Program-made: the position numbers and the translations under genes
Assembly (NCBI GenBank): GCA_963710865.1
Contig: CAVQBR010000002.1
Coordinates: 1,302,001 to 1,366,000, forward strand
Direction: 5' to 3'
DNA: 64,000 nt
Source of the DNA: PRDV01 sp963710865
GTDB lineage: Bacteria; Babelota; Babeliae; Babelales; Babelaceae
The notes under the pieces: generated by a model
What the model saw: only the letters and a program-made list of their open reading frames with translations
Told to the model about the DNA's origin: nothing
The model's database searches: none
Part shown: positions 52,756-61,687 of the stretch, piece after piece
Position numbering within the stretch: the first letter of the stretch is position 1
How the letters are laid out: each line of letters begins with the position of its first letter

Positions 52756-53336
52756 AAGTCTCCTTATAGATTTTTCATAGAAATTGTAACTAATGTACCG
52801 CGTCAATCGAATTTTGTCGATAGGGAATTGCGTTTTTTTCATAAAAAATGAAAGTATCTACAATTTTCGAATGATTTTGAAACTGTCCGGGCATCTTACC
52901 ACAGAAAAAGTTTAAGAAAGAATGACTCAGCGTAAAGCACCATAGAGAGAGAATATTGCTCCGATGATAGAGGGCCCATTTAAAAAAATAATACGATAAA
53001 ACTATAAAACTATTGCCTTAATACATAGTATGTGTTATGAAATATGTGCTAAGAATCTCTTAGTTATAGGAAACGAACTTTTCTACTAAGAGACATTGAC
53101 ATAAAACTATTGAGAGTAATTAGGGAAGCATTTAAGACTAAGAAGGAGAAAATTCAACAAAACTATTGATTATTTATCTTATTTTTGCTAAATCTAGCTA
53201 TGGTAAAGATTTGCGAGGTTTAGTGCCTTGAGTTAGTACACTTTATTAAAAGGGGGAATATGTATTAAAAAACCAAATTGTTTTGATTAAGAAAAAAGAT
53301 TATCGTATGTCTAACCATTAAAGAAAAGGTTACTCA
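52756..53336. other. Divergent AT-rich intergenic region with short repeated motif
   Basis: 580 bp between divergent barrel-like genes. AAAACTAT, mostly as AAAACTATTG, occurs four times in the same orientation (52998, 53006, 53103 and 53159). It should carry both promoters and possibly regulator sites. No gene was seen. Confidence 0.45.
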
Positions 53337-54914
53337 ATGAATAATGTAACAAAATTATCCATAGTATTACTTCTGTCGTTAGGGGTAAGTGGATTAAATT
53401 ACGCAGGCGGCTGCAACACCGGTTGCGATACTGGCTGCAATACAAGTTGCAATACAAGCAGTGATTGTAACACGAGCAGTGATTGTAATACATGCAGTAG
53501 CGATTCAGATTGCGGTGTAAGCACTGTTATTGTACCTCGTGGAATAACAACCAATCTTACCTATCGTAACATCGATTCGTTCTATAATAGATATCATGAT
53601 GCACGTTGTAATTTCTTTACCTGGGATACAACCTATTTGTATACACAAAATCGCCGTGGTAAGGATCTTGCAGTAGGATTCCTCGGTTCTAATCCGATCC
53701 TCGTAGCACAAAGTGGTGATAATATTGGTATTAATTCAGTTAACTTAGGATTAGGTTCTGCAGAAGGATTTAGTTCAACGGTTAAACTCAACCCGCGCAG
53801 CAAAACCTTTGCATGGCTATCTCAGTTCATTTTTAACTTAGATTGTTTCTGCACTGGTCTCTGGGCAGATGTGTCCTTTGCTGTTGCTCATACCAAGCAT
53901 AAACTTGGCTTCTGTCCAGTGAATGGCGTGCCTGGTGATATAGTAGGACAAGCGACCGATGTACAAGGTGCATTGAATAATCTTGGGGTGTTTTTCAATA
54001 GCCCAGTGTCGGCTGCAAGCTCAACTAATGGTTGCTGCGATGATACATCAGTAAGCACAGATAGTTGCAGTGATACTCATACTGGGGTAGACGGCGTTCT
54101 TCTTCGTATAGGGTATGACTACACCTACTGTAACAATGATCACTTTGGTATCTATTTTGCAGGTGAAGCTCCAACAGGAAAGCGATTTGATAATTCTCGT
54201 TGGTTCCAACCACAAGTTGGAAGCAAAAATGGTGCTGTCGGTGTCGGCTTAGAAGGTGACTATACCATCTGGTGTGATGATTGCAGCAATAGCGACTTTG
54301 TTGTTATGTCTGAACTTCTATATCTGTACAAGTTTAAACATAGAGAAAATCGCGTATTTGATCTCAACAATGGTCCACTATCACGATTCTTACTAGCAGC
54401 TCCAGAAAGCAATCCATTTGCTCCGGTTCCTCTCTATCCTTATCTTAAATCATGCGTAGAAGCAGAACAACGTAGCCAGATTGAATGGTGGCTTGGTCTT
54501 CACTACCAATGGTGTAATTGGGGTGCAGAGTTTTCATACAACCTCTTCTGGAGAGATTGTGAAAGAATCAAGTGTGCAAACTTCAATTTTGATGATCTAG
54601 GACTCTTTGATAACACACGTTGCGGAGGTCTAACATCAAATAGTAGTGCTACTATTAGCCAAGCGTTTGGAACAGGCACACCTGATGCTACTTTCACACC
54701 TTTAACAGCAGCCGATGTAAATCTTGGTTCTGGTGCGGCTCGCCGAGCACTGACTCATACAGTTGGTGGTGCATTATCATACAGCAATGTATGGTGTGAT
54801 TGCTATCCATTTTACCTAAGCATTGGTGGATCATATGAGTTTGCAAAATGCAAGGATCGCCGTCACCTTCCAGAAAACTGGACTGTGTTTGGTAAAGCTA
54901 CTATTAGCTTCTAA
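53337..54914 (+). CDS. Cys-rich outer-membrane-barrel-like protein C
   Basis: A 525-residue protein with a signal peptide (LSIVLLLSLGVSGLNYAGG) and a remarkable Cys/Asn/Thr/Ser stretch (residues 26-60, repeating CNTGCDTGCNTSC-like units). A beta-rich body follows. The segment EAPTGKRFDNSRWFQPQVG parallels the LPTGKKRK/VVPTGNRPK segment of proteins A and B. The end is NWTVFGKATISF with terminal Phe. It is more distant from A and B than they are from each other. The next gene begins 24 bp later, so they are co-transcribed. Probably an outer-membrane surface protein. Confidence 0.72.
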   Translation: MNNVTKLSIVLLLSLGVSGLNYAGGCNTGCDTGCNTSCNTSSDCNTSSDCNTCSSDSDCGVSTVIVPRGITTNLTYRNIDSFYNRYHDARCNFFTWDTTYLYTQNRRGKDLAVGFLGSNPILVAQSGDNIGINSVNLGLGSAEGFSSTVKLNPRSKTFAWLSQFIFNLDCFCTGLWADVSFAVAHTKHKLGFCPVNGVPGDIVGQATDVQGALNNLGVFFNSPVSAASSTNGCCDDTSVSTDSCSDTHTGVDGVLLRIGYDYTYCNNDHFGIYFAGEAPTGKRFDNSRWFQPQVGSKNGAVGVGLEGDYTIWCDDCSNSDFVVMSELLYLYKFKHRENRVFDLNNGPLSRFLLAAPESNPFAPVPLYPYLKSCVEAEQRSQIEWWLGLHYQWCNWGAEFSYNLFWRDCERIKCANFNFDDLGLFDNTRCGGLTSNSSATISQAFGTGTPDATFTPLTAADVNLGSGAARRALTHTVGGALSYSNVWCDCYPFYLSIGGSYEFAKCKDRRHLPENWTVFGKATISF

Positions 54915-54938
54915 GCTTAAAAACGAAAGGACTTTATT

Positions 54939-55964
54939 ATGAATTTAATAAACAAAGCCTTAACGCTCCTTGTAGCGGCAGGCTCTATGGTTTCGGCTCA
55001 GGCGATGAGTAATTGTACGCCATCGAATCAAGCTACACTTACGGTGGGTATTGATCTTAGTGCGGGACTTATTCCTTATTCCTCATCCTCAATGACTGGG
55101 GCAGATGTTAGCGTAGCATGTGAACTGCGTGAGCGTTTGGGTGCTAATACACTTAATATTGTTAATATTCCTTATAATCAAATGCCAGCAGCTCTTGCTG
55201 CGGGCACTATTCAGTTAGCGATTGGTTTGTCCGCTCAAACCCAGGCAACAAACCCTGCGCCTGCTGTTTCATATGTAGTATATAACAATGATAATCTTGG
55301 TATAATCACCACAAATGTGACGTTGCAAGCAATTGCTTCGGCCCTTGGAATTCCAGTGGCTCAAATCACGCCGCAAACTATATTAAGTTATATTGCGGTG
55401 GCCGGTGGCCTCGTTGGTGTGATTGGTGATACGACAAGTGGAACACCGCCAGATCGCCGTGAATCGGCTATTTTAGCGAGTTTGACTCCTACGCATATAG
55501 TATCTGCATCCTATTCAAACTTAGGAGCCGCAATTACTGCCTTGACCTCAGTACCAACAGCCATAGACGCAATCTTTGTAAATACTGCAACCGCAAATGC
55601 TGCAGTTGCACAAAATAGTGCGCTTGTGTCATTTCCAAATGTAACAATAACCCCAACTCCATCGGGTAACTTGTTTTCAGCTGGATTGGCTATTGGTGTG
55701 AGCAATGCGGCTACCTGCTGCCAGCTCTATGCAAACGTTGCACAAGCTGTTGCTGATATGGCCAGCGATGGAACACTTACTGCTATTAATACGGAATTTA
55801 AAACTGATGGTACACCATCACCTCTTCCAACATTGACTCCTGCAGCATGTGTTGGGGTGACTGCTGCGTTACCACAACGTAATGCAATTGCTCAGTTTAT
55901 TTTTGACACGTTCTGCCCATGTACTCCAACAGTAACAACTGTGAGCACATCTACTCCTAGCTAA
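54939..55964 (+). CDS. Periplasmic solute-binding-like protein
   Basis: A 341-residue protein with a signal peptide (ALTLLVAAGSMVSAQA). The body has family-3 solute-binding features: LTVGIDLSAGLIPYSSSSM at the start, IVNIPYNQMPAALAAGTIQL and AIGLSAQTQ, then a second lobe. A typical family 3 protein is about 250 residues, so loops here are longer, with a Cys/Thr/Pro-rich end (FCPCTPTVTTVSTSTPS). AAAGGA precedes the ATG. It is coupled with barrel-like protein C, as if delivering a ligand taken up through it. No ABC permease is adjacent. The substrate is unknown. Confidence 0.62.
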   Translation: MNLINKALTLLVAAGSMVSAQAMSNCTPSNQATLTVGIDLSAGLIPYSSSSMTGADVSVACELRERLGANTLNIVNIPYNQMPAALAAGTIQLAIGLSAQTQATNPAPAVSYVVYNNDNLGIITTNVTLQAIASALGIPVAQITPQTILSYIAVAGGLVGVIGDTTSGTPPDRRESAILASLTPTHIVSASYSNLGAAITALTSVPTAIDAIFVNTATANAAVAQNSALVSFPNVTITPTPSGNLFSAGLAIGVSNAATCCQLYANVAQAVADMASDGTLTAINTEFKTDGTPSPLPTLTPAACVGVTAALPQRNAIAQFIFDTFCPCTPTVTTVSTSTPS

Positions 55965-55992
55965 TATTGTTAGGTAAGAACGAAAAGTCTCT

Positions 55993-56030
55993 CAGGGGTG
56001 TGTGATAAAAAACACACCCCTGATTTTTTT
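55993..56030 (+). terminator. Terminator after solute-binding gene
   Basis: A perfect 11-bp stem CAGGGGTGTGT/ACACACCCCTG (55993-56003, 56012-56022) with an 8-nt loop and a run of seven T. Confidence 0.92.
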
Positions 56031-56042
56031 ACTTTCAATTTT

Positions 56043-57026
56043 ATGATAAAGAAGAAAATTTTTTCATCACAATCGGTTCATCCTCAGATCTTGCATGCGC
56101 TATGCACTATTTCAACTGGTGATCAGCAACAGTGGCGGGCAGAAGCGCACTCTACTTTTAAGAGCTTATTTGACGCCCAAGCATATCTGGTGCTTACAAG
56201 GGCCGCATCGAACATTTTGGGGTTGAATGCGATAATTAGCCCTGGCCAAGGGGTAATCTGTGAGCAGCGAGCGGCTCCGCAACTGACAGCGAGTGGGGCA
56301 CTTGAACTATTTACCAGAAGTACAGTGATTCCCGTAGATACCGATAAATTGCAGATTGAACAGATTGAACGGGTGATAGATGATGCGAAAGGTGAACACC
56401 CTCAGGTGCTCTCTATTTCGCAGCCGACCTTTTATGGCAGTGTATACACGAAAGATGAACTCAAGATACTTTCAGACTTTGCTCACTCTCATGGTATGTT
56501 TGTCCACATGGATGGATCCTTTCTTGCCAATGCTGCAGTGTTTTTGGGTTGCTCTCTTAAAGAACTAACGGCTGAGTCAGGAATTGATGTTCTTTCATTT
56601 GCTCCGTCCGAATTACTTGCGGGAGGTGCCGTGCTCTTTTTCGACGAAAAACGAGGGAGGGACTTTTCGCGTCTTCAAGAGCAGGGTATGCAGAGATTGC
56701 CAGACATGAGTTTTATTGAGGCTCAGTTTGTAGCCTTAGGTTCAGACAATCTGTGGTTTAACAGTGCTCATCATGCAAATAGTATGGCAGCTTTGCTAGC
56801 AAACAAGTTTGAGAATATAGATGATGTTGATGTCGCTCCAGTGCAGACCCATATCGTCTGTATGCGTTTGCCGCATACAGTGCTTACTCAGATCCAACAG
56901 CACTATAATATTGAGATTATCGATGAATCTGAAGGGGAAATACGAGTGATGACCTCATTCGCTACGACTGAGCGGGAGATTGATCAATTTGTAGAACTTG
57001 TTACAACAGCGATAAAAGCTCTTTAA
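56043..57026 (+). CDS. Threonine-aldolase-like protein lacking the PLP lysine
   Basis: A 327-residue fold-type I protein similar to low-specificity L-threonine aldolase: VHPQILHAL, ASNILGLNAIISPGQGVICE, SISQPTFYGSVYTKDEL and HGMFVHMDGSFLANAAVFLG. In the enzymes the last block is HxDGARxxNA, and a later SKGLGAP supplies the lysine that binds PLP. Here these read HMDGSFLANA and FAPSELLAGG, so the Arg and the Lys are both absent. A PLP-dependent aldolase reaction is unlikely as drawn. The start is at the ATG at 56043, just behind the preceding terminator. Confidence 0.75.
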   Translation: MIKKKIFSSQSVHPQILHALCTISTGDQQQWRAEAHSTFKSLFDAQAYLVLTRAASNILGLNAIISPGQGVICEQRAAPQLTASGALELFTRSTVIPVDTDKLQIEQIERVIDDAKGEHPQVLSISQPTFYGSVYTKDELKILSDFAHSHGMFVHMDGSFLANAAVFLGCSLKELTAESGIDVLSFAPSELLAGGAVLFFDEKRGRDFSRLQEQGMQRLPDMSFIEAQFVALGSDNLWFNSAHHANSMAALLANKFENIDDVDVAPVQTHIVCMRLPHTVLTQIQQHYNIEIIDESEGEIRVMTSFATTEREIDQFVELVTTAIKAL

Positions 57027-57642
57027 GAAGTTTCGTGTCATCCGCCTTATCGATTCCATTATTTACGCTGGCTATAAAGAACGCGTGTAGTCGCGGAAGG
57101 AGCCTTGAGAGTTCAGCTTTGAGCTCTTGAATCTTTTTAATGTCGATTGTTTCTGGAGAGTTTTCGAGGAGTTTTGTTGCTTGAGGAATAAGCGTCTCGT
57201 TCAGCGCAGTTATTTGCTCATTAGTAAGCGTATCTCGTCCGTAGAGGAGAAAGGGGGCAAGTCGCTCATTGAGGATCTGATTGAGCTGTTCAGTTACCGA
57301 GTCAAGAACTTTTTTAAGCTCGAGTTGGCTTTGTTTTACCTGACCTTTATACTGAGTTTCATGGGTTTTGAGCCGTTCTTCTTGGAAAGTTTTACGTTCC
57401 CGTTTGCTTGCTTCCTTTTCAGCCTCGAGGAGCTGCTTTTCGTACTCTTCTGGGGTGACGGATTTGTTATTGATAGTGTACGTTTCTTTTTTTGTAGCAT
57501 TATCCAGCTCAAGAACATGTTTAAAAGTTAGTCCTTCTATTGTTTCTTCGGTGAGAAATATTGTAGACTGTTTGAGTACTGAAGAATATGCCGGTGCAAT
57601 TGAAAGCACAAGGCAGACTGGTACGATGTATTGATTGAGCAT
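57001..57642 (-). CDS. Exported helical protein, 213 aa
   Basis: A signal peptide (YIVPVCLVLSIAPAYSS) is followed by a short beta part and then a long charged helical region (about residues 60-130, EKQLLEAEKEASKRERKTF) likely to be a coiled coil. Further helices follow. It overlaps the convergent aldolase-like gene by 26 bp. No family was recognised. Its start region is divergent from the MerR-type regulator, and the two share the palindrome at 57686. Confidence 0.68.
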   Translation of the reverse strand: MLNQYIVPVCLVLSIAPAYSSVLKQSTIFLTEETIEGLTFKHVLELDNATKKETYTINNKSVTPEEYEKQLLEAEKEASKRERKTFQEERLKTHETQYKGQVKQSQLELKKVLDSVTEQLNQILNERLAPFLLYGRDTLTNEQITALNETLIPQATKLLENSPETIDIKKIQELKAELSRLLPRLHAFFIASVNNGIDKADDTKLLKELLSLL

Positions 57643-57685
57643 AAAAGTCCTGTTGAGAGTTCATGATAAATGATGGAAATTCTGT

Positions 57686-57703
57686 TATACTCTAGAGTAT
57701 ACT
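57686..57703. promoter_or_regulatory. Palindromic divergent promoter/operator
   Basis: TATACTCTAGAGTATA is a perfect 16-bp palindrome (57686-57701). TATACT occurs on the plus strand at 57686-57691 and 57698-57703 and on the minus strand at 57696-57701. It could therefore serve both divergent genes and be bound by the MerR-type product. That the two are linked is an inference. Confidence 0.5.
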
Positions 57704-57732
57704 AAAGTTTCTTCAAAAGGTCAGCTTAATAA

Positions 57733-58173
57733 GTGAGCATGATGAAAAGAAAAAAAGGGTATTTTTCGATATCAGCAGTGGCTAAGATGTTCTCAGTCCA
57801 TCAGCAAACGATCCGCCTTTATGAAAAGGAAGGGCTCATTGCACCTAAACGCTCAGAAGGTAATACGCGTTTGTTCTCTGAGGAAGATGTTGATCGGCTA
57901 GAGGAGATCATTTATTTGACACATAAGTTGGGCATCAACCTTGCTGGGGTAGAAATGATATTGCGCTTGCAGCGTCAAATTAAGAAGATGCAGAAGGAGA
58001 TGAATGAAGTCTTTAATTCTGCTCAGACGGAATTGACACGTGAAAGCGAGCTCAGTAAGGAAGTAATACGGGAAGCAGCAGCTCGACTTGCTTCATTAAA
58101 AAAGGGTGCCAAAGGGGTAGAGTTGAAGAAACTAAAGGTTACTGATGAGTCTACCTTTGAATCGGGTAGTTAA
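57733..58173 (+). CDS. MerR-family (HspR-like) transcriptional regulator
   Basis: A 146-residue protein. The N-terminal winged helix is clear: YFSISAVAKMFSVHQQTIRL, then YEKEGLIAPKRSEGNTRLFS and EEDVDRLEEIIYLTHKLGIN. The C-terminal part is a helical dimerisation arm (LRLQRQIKKMQKEMNEVF) without cysteine clusters for metal sensing. The layout is close to HspR, the heat-shock repressor. GTG at 57733 or one of two ATG codons (57739, 57742) could be the start. htpX follows 9 bp later, fitting a stress-response unit. Confidence 0.82.
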   Translation: MSMMKRKKGYFSISAVAKMFSVHQQTIRLYEKEGLIAPKRSEGNTRLFSEEDVDRLEEIIYLTHKLGINLAGVEMILRLQRQIKKMQKEMNEVFNSAQTELTRESELSKEVIREAAARLASLKKGAKGVELKKLKVTDESTFESGS

Positions 58174-58182
58174 GGAGAGCAT

Positions 58183-59067
58183 ATGTTTTTTAATCAATTT
58201 AAGACGGGGATTTTGATAGCAGCGCTTTCAGGGTTATTGATGCTTGTAGGTGGCTTGTTAGGAGGTACGAAGGGAATTATCGTCTTCTTTGTTATTTCCC
58301 TTATTATGAATGGGATAGCCTATTTTTACTCCGATAAGATGGTCCTTTCTCTGTATAGGGCAAAGCCACTCGATAAAGAACAGTATGGCTGGTTATATGA
58401 TGTGGTCCAGGAGCTTGCCCAAAAGAGTGGCTTACCAATGCCTAAGCTGTGGCTTGTCGATATGCCTGAAGCTAATGCATTTGCAACTGGGCGTGATCCT
58501 AAGCATGCATCAGTTGCGGTTACAACTGGCATATTGCAGATATTGGACAGAGGTGAACTTCGTGGTGTGTTAGCACATGAACTCTCTCATGTTAAAAACC
58601 GTGATATTCTTATTTCAAGTGTAGCTGCCACCCTTGCCACGGCTATTGGGTTCATGGCAAATATGATGCAGAATATGGCTTTTTGGGGGGCAATGTCCGG
58701 TTCTTCGGAAGAGAGACGAGGCCCGAATCCTCTGGTGATGTTGGTGGTTGCTATTTTAATGCCACTTGCTGCATCACTCATACAGTTAGCTATTTCTCGA
58801 TCACGGGAGTACCTTGCAGATGAATCGGGAGCTGATGTTTCCCATGATCCTCTTGCGCTTGCTTCAGCTCTTGAAAAATTACAGATGCGTGCACGGACAG
58901 TGCACTTTGATAACAATGATACGCGTCATGCAACGACGGCTCATCTTTTTATTGTAAATCCATTCTCTGGTGCTGGGTTATCTGCTTTGTTTGCAACCCA
59001 CCCACCCACACAAATGCGTATTGCCAAGCTTCGACAAATGTACGAAAAAATGACAGGAAGACCATGA
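58183..59067 (+). CDS. htpX: Membrane protease HtpX
   Basis: A 294-residue M48B protease. Two N-terminal transmembrane segments (about residues 8-26 and 31-50) precede the zinc motif HELSH (132-136) in RGVLAHELSHVKNRD. Two more hydrophobic segments follow, then the third-ligand helix SREYLADESGAD. The end has the typical FATHPPTQMRIAKLRQM. It degrades misfolded membrane proteins at the inner membrane. AAGGAG precedes the ATG. It is probably controlled with or by the upstream MerR-type regulator. Confidence 0.94.
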   Translation: MFFNQFKTGILIAALSGLLMLVGGLLGGTKGIIVFFVISLIMNGIAYFYSDKMVLSLYRAKPLDKEQYGWLYDVVQELAQKSGLPMPKLWLVDMPEANAFATGRDPKHASVAVTTGILQILDRGELRGVLAHELSHVKNRDILISSVAATLATAIGFMANMMQNMAFWGAMSGSSEERRGPNPLVMLVVAILMPLAASLIQLAISRSREYLADESGADVSHDPLALASALEKLQMRARTVHFDNNDTRHATTAHLFIVNPFSGAGLSALFATHPPTQMRIAKLRQMYEKMTGRP

Positions 59068-59483
59068 ATTCATTTGATAATGATGCAGACCAGTTACTCG
59101 TTTCGCCGCATCTCTTGCTGTTCTTGAGTTGGCTACTCGACCAAGAGCAAGAAACGCTCAGACGCTTGGTTGCACGTGCTCATAGCCAGGAAGCATTGAG
59201 TACGGCACATGAGGATGTAACCGATGAAGACCTTCATCAAAATATTGCAGATTTCTTCTCAGTGCTTGAGAGCTTTGTAGGTGATGAACTGGGTCTTAAA
59301 AGGCATCGACCATTACAAATTGCAGCTCTTAAGCAGATTGATGCAGATGATACTCTTGTTGCGCTCAGTGCTGCAAAGATGACCACAATGCTTAAGAAAA
59401 ATCCCTATGAGGATCCAAAAGAGGTACTGTGTCGTGAACTGTTAAAGCGATGGAAACCGTCTAGAAAGCTTGTGCAGAACTAA
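59064..59483 (+). CDS. Conserved-looking protein of unknown function, 139 aa
   Basis: Its ATG overlaps the htpX stop as ATGA, so it is translated together with htpX. It is an acidic, all-helical soluble protein (LLLFLSWLLDQEQETLRRLV, DLHQNIADFFSVLESFV, SKMTTM-like middle) without a signal peptide. No family was recognised. The position suggests a cytoplasmic partner of the stress unit. It overlaps convergent maf by 23 bp. Confidence 0.68.
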   Translation: MNSFDNDADQLLVSPHLLLFLSWLLDQEQETLRRLVARAHSQEALSTAHEDVTDEDLHQNIADFFSVLESFVGDELGLKRHRPLQIAALKQIDADDTLVALSAAKMTTMLKKNPYEDPKEVLCRELLKRWKPSRKLVQN

Positions 59484-60084
59484 AAAAGCCAAGTTCGGTA
59501 AGTGCCTCTCGTAGTTCAAAAAGAGGCAGTCCAATGATGTTGGTATAAGAGCCTTCGATATTTCGAACGAATTGAAAGCCAAACTCCTCTATTGCCATAC
59601 CACCGGCTGCGCTCAGAGAAGGTGTTTTGCTTAGATAGTCATTGAACCATTCATCAGGTACAGAAAAATCGATCTTCGTTACAACGCTTTGTTCTATTCG
59701 TTTTTCGGTTCTCCAGGTGCCCTGTACATATTCCTTTTTATCGAGACAGAAACCGGTAGCTACCAGACATCCCGCTCTCCATAATCGGAGCATTGTACGT
59801 GCATCTTCAAGGCTTTCTGGCTTGCCATGTAATTTGCCCTGCATATCGATGCATAAGGTATCTGCAGTGAGAACATAGCAGTGAGTTCCCCCGACAGGGA
59901 CTGAAGCATGCTCCATTTTTGAGCGAGCAATAGACGCAACAACGGCTGTAAACGGTTGACTCCAATCACACGCAGTTTCATCTGCAGATTGCTCAATTAC
60001 TGTAAAGGGAATCTGTGCTTGCTCAAGAAGCTCTTTACGCATGCGCGACTGGGATGCTAAATAGAGAGGTGCTGTTGTATACAT
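59461..60084 (-). CDS. maf: Maf/YceF-family nucleotide pyrophosphatase
   Basis: A 207-residue protein. It starts at the ATG at 60084, since the longer frame would run into the tRNA gene. The Maf start LYLASQSRMRKELLEQAQIP keeps the S-x-S-R part of the phosphate-binding loop. VLTADTLCIDMQGKLHGKP has the catalytic Asp, and the end has GSYTNIIGLPLFELREAL. Maf proteins hydrolyse non-canonical or canonical NTPs and affect septation. It starts 20 bp behind tRNA-Gln and is probably on the same transcript. Confidence 0.9.
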   Translation of the reverse strand: MYTTAPLYLASQSRMRKELLEQAQIPFTVIEQSADETACDWSQPFTAVVASIARSKMEHASVPVGGTHCYVLTADTLCIDMQGKLHGKPESLEDARTMLRLWRAGCLVATGFCLDKKEYVQGTWRTEKRIEQSVVTKIDFSVPDEWFNDYLSKTPSLSAAGGMAIEEFGFQFVRNIEGSYTNIIGLPLFELREALTELGFFSSAQAF

Positions 60085-60104
60085 AGTTTGAACTGTTTGA
60101 ACTA

Positions 60105-60179
60105 TGGCTGGGGTGGAAGGATTCGAACCTCCGAATGCCTGGACCAAAACCAGGTGCCTTACCGCTTGGCTACACCCCA
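60105..60179 (-). tRNA. tRNA-Gln (anticodon UUG)
   Basis: A full cloverleaf can be drawn on the minus strand. The acceptor stem is TGGGGTG/CACCCCA. The anticodon stem CCTGG/CCAGG encloses loop TTTTGGT with anticodon TTG, and the T arm contains GGTTCGAATCC. The 3' CCA is encoded. 75 nt. An extended -10 promoter stands about 20 bp upstream. Confidence 0.95.
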
Positions 60180-60198
60180 TGGTGATATATACTCCTTA

Positions 60199-60207
60199 GT
60201 ATACCAG
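60199..60207 (-). promoter_or_regulatory. Promoter of tRNA-Gln-maf unit
   Basis: On the minus strand, TGG-TATACT (TATACT complement at 60199-60204), 20 bp before the tRNA 5' end. Consistent with the other extended -10 promoters in the window. Confidence 0.6.
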
Positions 60208-60305
60208 ATTCTCTTCGCAATGAAAGGCTTTGCTTACTCACATCAGTGACTTGTTGAATGTGCCCCATTCGTGCGAGGTAATGAGACAGTGCAAAGCTTC
60301 TGCGA

Positions 60306-61450
60306 TCACCTCTTACTTCTCAGTTGAGTAATGAGCTCCTGGCTGTTTACGAAAGAGAGCGTTATATTCTTGTACCGTCTATTGAGGGGAATTTCGATGT
60401 CAGTGGCTACAATGAAGTTTTCTCCTTCAGGATGCAGGCGCCTGAATGCTTCGATATTCTTACCAATCTCTTCTATGCGGCTTGTACTTGTGTACTTACA
60501 CTCGATAGCTGTTACCCCGTTACCACGAGATGGTAGTACAAAGTCAACTTCATGTCCCTTTTTGTCTCTCCAATAGTGTATCGTGCGGGTCTGTAAACGA
60601 GCCTGGAGCTCGTTCAAAACACAGTGCTCCCAGAGAAGTCCGAGATCTGCCTCACGGAGTTCTCGCCACCCTTTGGCGTAACAGACGAAGCCTGTTATCA
60701 AAACCATAGACTCGTGGCATGAGTACTATCTCGCTCGGTTTATGGCCCGAGAAGGGTCTTACTACTTGTACAACGAATGTTTCTTGAAGAACAGCTAAAT
60801 AGTTGGCAGCTGTTGCTCTACTTATCTCGCACCGCCCCGCATATCGTGTTGCTTCGAATTGTCCGCCACTATATGCGAGGAGGAGTTCTGCAAACTTTTG
60901 AAAAGAAGAGCGCTTTCCTACACTGAACATCTCCTGGATATCTTTTGCCCAGTAGGCATCTATCCATTCCTGAAAGTCCCGCTCGGGAAGCTGTGTTCGC
61001 GTGAATAATGAAGGAAAGCCGCCAAACAGAAAGCGATGACGAATGTCTTGATTGCCAAAGGCTGGCCGTTCCTCGAGCAAAAGGGGAGTGAGCCAGACTT
61101 CTCTCTGGCGACCGGTGAGTGTATCTTTAAACTTTTTACTGGCCCCAAAGTTGAGGATCCAGCAGCTACGATAGAAACGGAAGGGTAATGATCTGCAGCG
61201 AGCTTTAACAGTTCGGAAGTTTTCGAGCCGATGTATCTCATCAAGAACTATCCTCTCTGAGTTGTTAGAAACTCCTCCAGATCAGCACATCGTCGACGAA
61301 CTCGAGGCCTCTCACAGTCAAAATAATCGGCACTGGTGAGAGTGGTACAGAGGCTCGTTTTGCCGACCGAACTCACATGAGCCAAATAATAGTTTTTTGT
61401 TGCCACGCTTCTTCGATCAAAGCTTCCCAAAAGGGACGTTTTATCAGCAT
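60306..61450 (-). pseudogene. DUF4143-family ATPase, frameshifted
   Basis: A good start exists at 61450 (AAAGGAG, then MLIKRPFWEALIEEAWQQK). The frame breaks right before the P-loop (SVGKTSL in a second frame). It resumes through DYFDCERP and IVLDEIHRLE, and again through FLFGGFPSLF, WIDAYWAKDIQEMF and ISRATAANYLAVLQETFVV. The last part has YWRDKKGHEVDFVLPSRGNG and AIECKYTS, the PD-(D/E)XK-like end. Three or more frame changes make it non-functional as read. It is related in family, not in close sequence, to the intact gene at 12679. Confidence 0.75.
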
Positions 61451-61687
61451 ATCTGCTCCTTTGGAACTATGTGTAAATAGAATTTAGCATATAGTTCTAC
61501 CAAATAAATGCGAATTTAACTTTACATTTGGTTCTGAAAAGCTGAAAAACCGAGCAGTGTCAGCATTACAGAGCGAGTAGGAGGGCCAGGCTTTTCCGAT
61601 ACAGGAACATATGATGTATCCGAAGTGGCTTTACGTAGAGTTCCACTGAATGCTACATAGACCTTGCTCTGTCTACAGCGGACTATC

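Noticed and set aside
60085..60180. N-terminal extension of Maf
   Set aside because: The first 32 codons of the longer frame are the translated tRNA-Gln gene; the Maf fold begins at the ATG at 60084.
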